11,638 nucleotides of DNA from an uncultured Bdellovibrio sp. (lineage in GTDB: Bacteria; Bdellovibrionota; Bdellovibrionia; Bdellovibrionales; Bdellovibrionaceae), in the NCBI GenBank assembly GCA_946482355.1, contig CAMLRE010000022.1:1-11638 (forward strand). The letters are read 5' to 3'. This document shows, in pieces, positions 5,894 through 11,638 of the stretch. Below the pieces are notes generated by a model. The model was not told the origin of the DNA and did not search any database. It saw nothing but the letters and a program-made list of their open reading frames with translations. The position numbers were made by a program, and so were the translations under genes. Position 1 is the stretch's first letter. The number at the start of each line of letters is the position of its first letter.

Positions 5894-6154
5894 ATGGAAA
5901 TGCCAACATGTGAAAAATGCGGAAACCAGTACGACAAAACTTTTACGGTTTTAATGAATGGTGAATCTCACGTGTTTGATTGTTTCGAGTGCGCGATTTC
6001 TAAACTTGCTCCCCATTGTTCTCACTGCAACACCATGATTATCGGTCATGGTGTTGAAGCCGAAGGGGATTTTTTCTGCTGTGCCCATTGCGCCAAAGCG
6101 CAAGGGCATTTCATGATTGATCGTCCAATTGACGAAAAAGTTAATCATATTTAG
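5894..6154 (+). CDS. Small cysteine-rich probable metal-binding protein
   Basis: The 86-aa product has nine cysteines: C6-x2-C9, C30-x2-C33, C42-x2-C45 and C62-C63-x2-C66, plus seven histidines. The pairs suggest two zinc-ribbon or treble-clef-like sites. The stretches HVFDCFECAI, APHCSHC and IIGHGVEAEGDFFCCAHC resemble a small conserved bacterial family usually left as hypothetical or likened to metallothioneins. There is no signal peptide, so it is cytoplasmic. AAGGAG lies 5 bases before the ATG at 5894; a second ATG at 5900 is possible. It follows the SOD gene by 13 bases and must share its transcript, which fits a metal-handling or oxidative-stress role, but no reaction can be assigned. 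Confidence 0.8.
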   Translation: MEMPTCEKCGNQYDKTFTVLMNGESHVFDCFECAISKLAPHCSHCNTMIIGHGVEAEGDFFCCAHCAKAQGHFMIDRPIDEKVNHI

Positions 6155-6175
6155 CCTAAGCTAAATCTTGTACCG

Positions 6176-6685
6176 CTAGTGATGTAAGTTCACTTTCTCA
6201 TGATGGCCTGGTGTGTAAGGCTTATCACTGACCATCGATTTAAAAAATCCAGCCACTTTGGTTACCGGTGAACTTGGCGTTTCCCAATATTCAACATCTT
6301 GTAATTCGACACGAAGTAAAACTAAATCAGTTGTTTCAATTCCTTGCGGAAACCACGCCTTCATCATCGGCGTCCACAACTGAATCATACGGGCGCGGTC
6401 AAAAACTTCGTAAGCATTGCCTGACGCTGAAACGAATTTTTCTTTTCCTGCAGCGTAGGTTAATTGCACCTGATGATTGCTGCGAATCTCAGAAATTAAA
6501 TGCGAGTTCGATGATGTAAAAAACCAGAGATTTCCGTTTTCATCAGCCTCTTGGGTATACATCGGGCGACTGCAAAGGCCTCCGGCATGATTGTGTGTCG
6601 TTAACATGCAAATCGTTGCACTTTCGATGATGTCGCTAATCACGCGTAAATCCTCAGTCATCGATTTTTTCATTTCATTTTTCAT
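6176..6685 (-). CDS. General stress protein 26-like FMN-binding split-barrel protein
   Basis: This 169-aa protein belongs to the pyridoxamine-phosphate-oxidase-like split-barrel group (general stress protein 26 type). Visible family marks are ICMLTTHNHAGGLCSRPM (25-42), NLWFFTSSNSHLISEI (52-67), VQLTYA and FVSASGNAYEVFDR (73-97), LWTPMMKAWFPQG (103-115) and LLRVELQDVEYWETPSS (123-139). Such proteins bind flavin or similar cofactors; the true substrate is usually unknown, and they are not vitamin B6 oxidases in general. The SD GAAGGGA lies about 7 bases before the ATG; Met5 is a weaker alternative. It is divergent from the Rieske oxidoreductase operon and converges with the cysteine-rich gene, 21 bases away. 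A possible sigma-54 element lies upstream (6725-6740). Confidence 0.88.
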   Translation of the reverse strand: MKNEMKKSMTEDLRVISDIIESATICMLTTHNHAGGLCSRPMYTQEADENGNLWFFTSSNSHLISEIRSNHQVQLTYAAGKEKFVSASGNAYEVFDRARMIQLWTPMMKAWFPQGIETTDLVLLRVELQDVEYWETPSSPVTKVAGFFKSMVSDKPYTPGHHEKVNLHH

Positions 6686-6701
6686 TCAAGTTCCCTTCGC
6701 T

Positions 6702-6776
6702 AAAATTTTGTTCGCTCTTTATTTTGCAAAAAATATTCCCAGACAAAATTCCCCACGGCGAAAAGGAACAAATTTT
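6702..6776. repeat. Long-spaced inverted repeat in the divergent promoter region
   Basis: AAAATTTTGTTC (6702-6713) is matched in inverse by GAACAAATTTT (6766-6776), differing by one T, with about 52 bases between. The arms lie symmetrically between the two divergent genes, and the right arm overlaps the plus-strand sigma-54-like element. It is a candidate shared operator; the AT-rich arms could be chance. Confidence 0.35.
6725..6740 (-). promoter_or_regulatory. Possible sigma-54 promoter for the stress protein gene
   Basis: On the minus strand this is GGGAATATTTTTTGCA, with a perfect TTGCA -12 element and 10 bases between GG and GC. The -24 element is weak (GGGAA for TGGCA). The predicted start near 6714 leaves a leader of about 28 bases with the SD in it, which is sensible placement. 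Confidence 0.35.
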
Positions 6777-6779
6777 GCT
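6764..6779 (+). promoter_or_regulatory. Possible sigma-54 promoter for the Rieske oxidoreductase operon
   Basis: AGGAACAAATTTTGCT has a good TTGCT -12 element and the 10-base spacing between GG (6765-6766) and GC (6777-6778). The -24 element is weak (AGGAA for TGGCA). The predicted start is near 6790, 43 bases before the ATG. Confidence 0.35.
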
Positions 6780-6787
6780 TAAGTTTA

Positions 6788-6806
6788 GCCAACAGATTGC
6801 CAACAG
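6788..6806 (+). repeat. Direct repeat GCCAACAG x2 near the operon start
   Basis: GCCAACAG at 6788-6795 and 6799-6806 are separated by ATT, so the period is 11 bases, about one helical turn. That suits two regulator subunits on the same DNA face. It lies right at the predicted transcription start of the operon. Confidence 0.4.
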
Positions 6807-6832
6807 ACGTTAACGAGTAAAAAAGGAATTTT

Positions 6833-8434
6833 ATGAATCAGCTACATCCCGGCGAAAGCCTTTCTGCATGGTTAGATACGCACGATATGCCCACTTTTGA
6901 CCCGTTAAAAAATAATATCAATGTCGATGTTTGCGTGGTCGGTGGCGGTATTGCCGGATTGACCACGGCTTATCTGTTAATGAAAGAAGGAAAGTCTGTT
7001 TGCGTCTTAGAAGCTTTTGAGCTTGGCAGCGGCCAAACGGGCCGCACTACAGCCCATGCTTCGGCGGTTTTAGGAACACGCTATTTCGATTTAGAGATGT
7101 ATCACAGCGAAGAAGGCACGCGACTGATTGCCCAAAGTCACACGGCCGCTCTTGATCGTATCGAACAAATTGTGCACAAAGAAAAAATCGACTGTAACTT
7201 AGAAAGACTTTCTGGTTATTTGTTTCAAGGTGAAAGCGCTGAACCCGATACACTGATGCGTGAACACACAGCGGCCCGCCGCGCAGGACTGATTTATGCA
7301 AAGATGTTAGAGAATGCTCCACTGACGCAGTTTAAAACCGGACCGTGCTTATCTTTTCCACGCCAGTTACAGCTTCACCCTTTAAAATATATTGCAGGCC
7401 TTGCTAAATGCATCGTCGATGGCGGCGGAAAAATTTTTACTCACTCACCGGCTGTTGAATTTTATAACCGTGATTTTGCCGCCGTCAAAACACAAAGTGG
7501 CGCCATCGTTACATGCTCATCGTTAGTGGTCGCCACTAACACCCCTGTAAACGATGTTTTTGCAATTCACACAAAACAAGCGCCTTACCGTACCTACGTG
7601 ATCGGCTTTCATGTGATTAAAGATAGTATAGCTAAAGGACTTTATTGGGATACCGATGACCCTTATCATTATATCCGCACTGAAAGCTATAACGACAAAT
7701 ACGATTTACTGATCGTCGGTGGCGAAGATCATAAAACCGGTCAAGAAGCTCATCCTGAAAACTGTCATCAACGCTTAGAAGACTGGGCCCGCTCACGCTT
7801 TCCGACGATTGTTGATTTAGCTTACCGCTGGTCAGGACAAGTGATGGAGCCTGTTGATGGCATTGGTTTTTTAGGCCACAACCCTCTTGATCGCGACAAT
7901 GTGTATGTGATTACCGGAGATGCCGGTAATGGTATTACTCACAGTACAATTGGTGCAATGATTGTCACTGATCAAATCGCCCAACGTGAAAATCCATGGG
8001 AAGATTTATACAACCCTTCACGCATTAGTCTGTTATCAACAGCTAATTACGTGCGCGAAAATTTAAATGTCGCGGGCCAATATGGTAAGTGGCTTTCATT
8101 GAGTCCAAAACCAGATATCGAAGATTTGCGTTTAAACGAAGGCCGTATATTTCGTGATGGCATGGCGATGGTTGCGGTTTATAAAAATCAGGCCGGTGTT
8201 GCTCATTATATGTCTGCAGCGTGCCCGCATTTAGGCGGCGTTGTTTCATGGAATAACGTTGAAAAATCCTGGGACTGCCCTTGTCATGGTTCACGTTTTG
8301 ACTGTTATGGAAAAGTTTTAGAAGGTCCGGCCTTACACGATTTAAAACCTCTTGATAGTTCTGATTTTGTTGAACCGGATTATATTCCTCTCGAACAACA
8401 GTATCCCCGTATAACTGATGTACCTATCATCTAA
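6833..8434 (+). CDS. FAD-dependent oxidoreductase with C-terminal Rieske [2Fe-2S] domain
   Basis: The product is 533 aa in two parts. Residues about 31-385 form a DAO-type (glycine/sarcosine-oxidase-like) FAD oxidoreductase with the dinucleotide motif VVGGGIAGL (35-43), an acidic E60 ending the second strand, and a closing FAD segment NVYVITGDAGNGITHSTIGA (356-375). Residues about 425-510 form a Rieske domain whose cluster ligands are C464 and H466 (CPHLGG) and C482 and H485 (CPCHGSRFD). The second cysteine of the usual CTHLGC box is Gly, so the stabilising disulfide of bc1-type Rieske proteins is absent. No signal peptide is seen, so it is probably cytoplasmic. The fusion suggests electron flow between FAD and the cluster; the substrate is unknown. 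AAGGAA lies before the ATG. It is the first gene of a four-gene operon. Confidence 0.92.
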   Translation: MNQLHPGESLSAWLDTHDMPTFDPLKNNINVDVCVVGGGIAGLTTAYLLMKEGKSVCVLEAFELGSGQTGRTTAHASAVLGTRYFDLEMYHSEEGTRLIAQSHTAALDRIEQIVHKEKIDCNLERLSGYLFQGESAEPDTLMREHTAARRAGLIYAKMLENAPLTQFKTGPCLSFPRQLQLHPLKYIAGLAKCIVDGGGKIFTHSPAVEFYNRDFAAVKTQSGAIVTCSSLVVATNTPVNDVFAIHTKQAPYRTYVIGFHVIKDSIAKGLYWDTDDPYHYIRTESYNDKYDLLIVGGEDHKTGQEAHPENCHQRLEDWARSRFPTIVDLAYRWSGQVMEPVDGIGFLGHNPLDRDNVYVITGDAGNGITHSTIGAMIVTDQIAQRENPWEDLYNPSRISLLSTANYVRENLNVAGQYGKWLSLSPKPDIEDLRLNEGRIFRDGMAMVAVYKNQAGVAHYMSAACPHLGGVVSWNNVEKSWDCPCHGSRFDCYGKVLEGPALHDLKPLDSSDFVEPDYIPLEQQYPRITDVPII

Positions 8435-8446
8435 GGAGAAATCATC

Positions 8447-9013
8447 GTGGCGCAAAGTACTCCAATAAAAACAACTTCAGAACAAGCCAAGATGGCGCAT
8501 CAACTTCATGATGAAGAAAGAATTCACCGCTCGATTATCATTGATCGCTCACCGGCTGAAATTTACACCTTCTTTCGTAACTTCAGTAATCTTCCGTACT
8601 TCATGAAAGATCTTGTCGCTTTAACTGTAAGATCAGAAACAATGTCTCACTGGATTGTGCAGCTTGAACACGGGCCTAAGGTTGAATGGGACGCTGAAAT
8701 CACCGAAGAAAAATATGCAGAAATGATTTCGTGGAAAACCGTGGGGAAAACCGAAGTGCAACAGGCAGGCTCGATCTGGTTTTCAAAAGCGCCGCGCAAT
8801 TTAGGAACCATTGTTCGCCTTCACATGGCCTATTCTATTCCTGCAGGTAAAGTCGGAAAAATTGCAACTCAACTTGTTGGCGAAGATCCCGATTCAATAT
8901 TACTCACGAATTTAAGCCGCCTTAAAGCGTACTTAGAAACCGGCGAAGTACCGACCACGAAAGGCCAACCCAGTGGCCGCGAAGAAGATCTTGCCCCAGA
9001 AATGAAACATTAA
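8447..9013 (+). CDS. SRPBCC (cyclase/dehydrase-like) protein
   Basis: This 188-aa protein has a START/Bet v1-type lipid-binding fold. It is recognised from IHRSIIIDRSPAEIYTFFRN (26-45), NLPYFMKDL, VEWDAEITEEKYAEMISWKT (79-98) and GTIVRLHMAYSIPAGKVGKI (120-139), which match the family often named polyketide cyclase/dehydrase. Such proteins bind hydrophobic ligands; the enzyme name is usually not proven. The tail after about 165 is polar and likely loose. The start is GTG at 8447, with AAGGAG 8 bases upstream, and the gene begins 12 bases after the Rieske oxidoreductase. Its place beside redox enzymes suggests that it binds a shared substrate or a membrane lipid. Confidence 0.87.
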   Translation: MAQSTPIKTTSEQAKMAHQLHDEERIHRSIIIDRSPAEIYTFFRNFSNLPYFMKDLVALTVRSETMSHWIVQLEHGPKVEWDAEITEEKYAEMISWKTVGKTEVQQAGSIWFSKAPRNLGTIVRLHMAYSIPAGKVGKIATQLVGEDPDSILLTNLSRLKAYLETGEVPTTKGQPSGREEDLAPEMKH

Positions 9014-9021
9014 GACGAAGT

Positions 9022-9037
9022 CGTATCGAAAGATACG
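9022..9037 (+). other. Intercistronic hairpin with GAAA tetraloop
   Basis: CGTATC-GAAA-GATACG forms a 6-bp stem with a GNRA loop, ending 2 bases before the GGAG SD of the dehydrogenase gene at 9050. It may affect mRNA stability, or access of ribosomes to the downstream gene. The stem is short but perfect. Confidence 0.55.
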
Positions 9038-9049
9038 CAGGAGAAACAA

Positions 9050-10222
9050 ATGAAAGCCCTCTGCTGGTTCGGAAAACATGAAGTTGGAATTCGTAATGTT
9101 AAAGAGCCAAGTATTATTAATCCGCATGATGCTATTATCAAAGTAACAAGTGCAGCCATTTGCGGATCTGACCTACACATTTATAACGGCAGTATTCCCA
9201 CAATGGAAAAAGGCGATATCTTAGGCCATGAGACCATGGGTGAAGTGATGGCCGTCGGAGCTTTAGTCACGAAAGTAAAAGCCGGTGATAAAGTTGTAAT
9301 CCCGTTTGATATTGCCTGCGGCAGTTGTCACTTCTGTAAAGAAGAAGAGTATTCTTCTTGCGATAATACAAATCCTAATTCGGTGATGGCTGATAAACTT
9401 TATGGTCACTCAGGTTCGGCGCTATTTGGTTATTCACACATGTATGGTGGCTATGCCGGAGGCCAAGCTGAATTTTTACGTGTGCCTTTTATAGATACAA
9501 ATTCGCTTGTGATTCCTCAAGGTGTGCCTGATGAAAAAGTTTTATTTTTAAGTGATATTCTTCCGACCGGTTATATGGCGGCAGAAAATTGCAATATCAA
9601 ACCCGGTGATACCGTTGCCATTTGGGGAGCCGGACCTGTGGCTCAGATGGCTATTCGCAGTGCTTATATGCTGGGGGCTGAACGTGTAATCGCGATTGAT
9701 CACTTTGAAAAACGTTTAGAGATGGCTGAAAAAGGCGGAGCGCACACAATTAATTTTGAAAACAGCGACAGCGTTTTAGATGAATTAAACTACTTAACCG
9801 GTGGACGTGGACCGGATTCTTGTATTGATGCCGTCGGTATGGAGGCTCATGGACACACCATCACCGCGACTCTTGATCGCGCTAAAATGGCGGTGGGTTT
9901 AGCCACTGACAGACCCGATGCTTTACGCCAAGCCATTCAAGCCTGCAAAAAAGGGGGAACCGTTTCTATTCCCGGTGTCTACGGCGGCTATCTAGATAAA
10001 ATACCTTTCGGTGCGGCCTTTGGAAAAGGTTTAACTTTTAAAATGGGCCAAACGCACACACAAAAATATATGAAGCCGCTCTTACAAAAAATTTTAGACG
10101 ATCAACTTGATCCTTCTTTTGTAATTACCCACCGTATTGATTTAGACAAGGCTCCTGAGCTTTATCGAAAGTTTAACGATGAAAAAAATGAATGCATCAA
10201 AGTTGTGATTAACATGCACTAA
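9050..10222 (+). CDS. Zinc-dependent alcohol/formaldehyde-type dehydrogenase
   Basis: This 390-aa medium-chain dehydrogenase is of the glutathione-independent formaldehyde dehydrogenase-like group. Catalytic zinc residues are C38 (ICGSDLH), H60 and E61 (LGHETMGEV) and probably D169 (LSDILPTG). The structural zinc cysteines are C90, C93, C96 and C104. The nucleotide fold shows WGAGPVAQ (192-199), with D217 at the end of the second strand, which favours NAD over NADP. The long insert around 105-145 and the [22 protein letters not shown] region are typical of this branch. It oxidises an alcohol or aldehyde; which one cannot be told. The SD is GGAG before ATG 9050. Third gene of the operon, 36 bases after the SRPBCC gene. 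Confidence 0.92.
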   Translation: MKALCWFGKHEVGIRNVKEPSIINPHDAIIKVTSAAICGSDLHIYNGSIPTMEKGDILGHETMGEVMAVGALVTKVKAGDKVVIPFDIACGSCHFCKEEEYSSCDNTNPNSVMADKLYGHSGSALFGYSHMYGGYAGGQAEFLRVPFIDTNSLVIPQGVPDEKVLFLSDILPTGYMAAENCNIKPGDTVAIWGAGPVAQMAIRSAYMLGAERVIAIDHFEKRLEMAEKGGAHTINFENSDSVLDELNYLTGGRGPDSCIDAVGMEAHGHTITATLDRAKMAVGLATDRPDALRQAIQACKKGGTVSIPGVYGGYLDKIPFGAAFGKGLTFKMGQTHTQKYMKPLLQKILDDQLDPSFVITHRIDLDKAPELYRKFNDEKNECIKVVINMH

Positions 10223-10241
10223 TTCACTTGAAGGAGAATTT

Positions 10242-10910
10242 ATGGCGCAAAAAAATCCTATTAACCCAATTTCAGATTCTCGCCCTTTAGCTGTTATCAC
10301 CGGTGCAGCCACTGGATTTGGCTATGAATTGGCTCAAGCCTTTGCAAAAAACAATTTTGATCTGATTGTTACCGATTATAATCCGGCCATCGTTGAAGCG
10401 GCTGAAGCGTTTCGGGCTTTCGGCGGAATCGTTGAACATATTCAAACTAACCTAGGCGCTTTTAAAGGTGTCGATGGACTTATTCAAAAAATTCAAAGTA
10501 TTCACCGACCGATAGATACCGTCGTTTTTAATGCCCATGTGATCACCTCAGGTGGCTTTAGTGAAATTCCGATGGAAGAAGAATTAAATTCAATTCTTGT
10601 AAATATCACTTCAGTGGTTCACTTAGCTAAGCATGTCGTTCAAGAAATGAAGAAAGAACATCATGGCCGTCTGCTATTTACGACGGGTCATCCTGACAAC
10701 GAATACACCGCTTATCATTCTGTCTACGAAGCTTCTAAAGCGTTTGTGAAAACTTTTGCTGACAACTTAAGAACTGAACTTAAAGATTATGGCATTACCG
10801 TTGAAAGCGTAACAGAAAGTTCAGACCCACAAGAGGCTGAAGCAGCAGCTTTAAAAACTTTTAATGCAATTATGTCTGATAGACGTTATGTCGAAGAGCA
10901 TCTACTTTGA
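10242..10910 (+). CDS. Short-chain dehydrogenase (SDR) with altered active site
   Basis: This 222-aa Rossmann protein is slightly shorter than the usual 250. It shows the cofactor motif TGAATGFG (20-27), D45 at the end of the second strand (suggests NAD), FNAHV (96-100) where NNAG is usual, N121, and the catalytic pair Y162-x3-K166 (YEASK). At the usual serine position stands TTG (147-149), so the catalytic Ser is replaced, perhaps by Thr148. Activity is likely but not assured. The C-terminal substrate loop is short. AAGGAG precedes the ATG, 19 bases after the dehydrogenase; last gene of the operon. Its end overlaps the convergent amidotransferase by 9 bases, and no hairpin terminator is seen there. 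Confidence 0.88.
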   Translation: MAQKNPINPISDSRPLAVITGAATGFGYELAQAFAKNNFDLIVTDYNPAIVEAAEAFRAFGGIVEHIQTNLGAFKGVDGLIQKIQSIHRPIDTVVFNAHVITSGGFSEIPMEEELNSILVNITSVVHLAKHVVQEMKKEHHGRLLFTTGHPDNEYTAYHSVYEASKAFVKTFADNLRTELKDYGITVESVTESSDPQEAEAAALKTFNAIMSDRRYVEEHLL

Positions 10911-11638
10911 TTTTAAAATAATAGGTCTTTCTTTCATTTCAAAAAGATCAATAAATTTTTGAAATGTCTGCTGGCTTAAATTTAATGAATTTTGCAGATA
11001 CTTTGCCGTATCGGCCTTCATTTGCTCAGCTGAAACTTTTCCGCCGCTGGATTCGATATCTTGTTGGTTGCGTGGATTATTAAGCCAACGTGAAATCATG
11101 GCTTCATCGACCTCTAAGTGAAATTGTAAACCATACGCTTTACGCCCATAACTAAACGCCTGCGCCGGGCAAAGTTTTGACGTAGCTAAGTGTTCGCAGG
11201 ATTTTGGAATATCGAATGTATCCCCGTGCATTTGAAATATTTTTTCGGTCTTTTTAAAATGCGAAAGTAACGGCGCATTTTCTCCGGCCGTTGTCAGTTC
11301 AATATCATACCAACCCATTTCTTTTTCAGAGGCTTTACGAACTTCTGAACCAAGCACATGAGCTAAAATTTGCGCGCCTAAACAGATTCCCAAAACAGGC
11401 ACATCTTTTTTTAAAGCTTCTTCAATCAACTTCATTTCAGTTTTAATATGCGTGTATTGATCAGCCTCGTACACACCCATATATCCACCAAGCACGATAA
11501 GACCGTTATATTTATCAATCGACGGTGTGGCGTTTGGGTCACGTTCAAAATTCACATAACGAATACGTAAGCCCTGCTGTTTCAAAGCTGGATTTAACGT
11601 TCCGAGAATTTCATTGGCGACATGTTGAAAGACAAGAA
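10902..11638 (-). CDS. Class I glutamine amidotransferase-like protein, N-terminus cut by right edge
   Basis: The frame is open to the last base of the window. A TTG at 11585 could be mistaken for the start, but upstream of it the frame continues LVFQHVANEILGTLNPAL, which is the normal beginning of this family, so the true start lies outside the window. About 245 residues are visible. Marks are the oxyanion-region GGYMGVYE, the nucleophile Cys in PVLGICLGAQILA, and the His and Glu of the triad in GLQFHLEVD. It resembles stand-alone GMP-synthase-type amidotransferase domain proteins, which release ammonia from glutamine or act on gamma-glutamyl compounds; the partner or substrate is unknown. 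It converges on the SDR gene, overlapping it by 9 bases. Confidence 0.9.
   Translation of the reverse strand, partial: LVFQHVANEILGTLNPALKQQGLRIRYVNFERDPNATPSIDKYNGLIVLGGYMGVYEADQYTHIKTEMKLIEEALKKDVPVLGICLGAQILAHVLGSEVRKASEKEMGWYDIELTTAGENAPLLSHFKKTEKIFQMHGDTFDIPKSCEHLATSKLCPAQAFSYGRKAYGLQFHLEVDEAMISRWLNNPRNQQDIESSGGKVSAEQMKADTAKYLQNSLNLSQQTFQKFIDLFEMKERPIILKSK

Noticed and set aside
6149..6166. ATTTAG-CCTAAG-CTAAAT as a terminator between convergent genes
   Set aside because: The 6-bp stem is AT-rich, without a U-run, and overlaps the stop codon of the cysteine-rich gene.
6787..6802. Second minus-strand GG-N10-GC match upstream of the stress protein gene
   Set aside because: The -12 box is TGGCT rather than TTGCT, it lies over 100 bases from the ATG, and it is explained by the GCCAACAG direct repeat.
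10908..10925. ATTTTAAAAT as a terminator between the SDR and amidotransferase genes
   Set aside because: It is a short AT-only palindrome without loop or GC stem.
10902..11585. Amidotransferase starting at TTG 11585
   Set aside because: The frame stays open to the window edge and the upstream residues match the family N-terminus, so the gene is simply cut.

Overview
The window looks like chromosomal DNA of a free-living Gram-negative bacterium with moderate GC content, strong Shine-Dalgarno (SD) sites, exported proteins, a sigma-54-type activator and a CHASE hybrid kinase. The gene mix and protein style suggest a deltaproteobacterium-like or Bdellovibrionota-like organism. That is an impression from reading, not a database result. 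There is no IS element, CRISPR array, tRNA or rRNA.

Left part (1-3116): a partial unknown gene leaves the window on the minus strand. It is divergent from a 67-aa basic protein gene. Next come a CHASE hybrid histidine kinase with a receiver domain and, overlapping its end by 50 bases, a separate HPt phosphotransfer protein. A strong bidirectional terminator (3052-3088) closes the pair.

Middle (3117-6175): a full-length NtrC-type (REC, sigma-54 AAA+, Fis HTH) response regulator lies on the minus strand, facing the kinase/HPt pair. Divergent from it is a second small basic protein gene. A 368-base stretch without a convincing protein gene follows. It holds a perfect 15-bp inverted repeat, a terminator, a near-consensus sigma-54 promoter and a second strong terminator, so it may encode a structured RNA of about 155 nt. 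Then come a Cu/Zn superoxide dismutase with one unusual zinc-site residue and a nine-cysteine metal-binding-type small protein.

Right part (6176-11638): a general-stress FMN-binding split-barrel protein on the minus strand is divergent from a four-gene operon. The operon encodes a FAD oxidoreductase fused to a Rieske domain, an SRPBCC protein, a zinc alcohol/formaldehyde-type dehydrogenase and a short-chain dehydrogenase. A glutamine amidotransferase gene, cut by the right window edge, converges on the operon and overlaps it by 9 bases.

The main theme is sigma-54. Elements with GG-N10-GC spacing occur before the two basic-protein genes, the RNA/SOD region and, more weakly, both sides of the 6686-6832 divergent region. 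Hybrid kinase, separate HPt, sigma-54 regulator and a sigma-54 RNA resemble the layout of the Vibrio LuxQ-LuxU-LuxO-Qrr relay. The simplest working model is a phosphorelay that controls small basic proteins, a small RNA or leader, and redox/stress enzymes. The individual protein families are well supported. The regulatory links are inference from promoter motifs read by eye.
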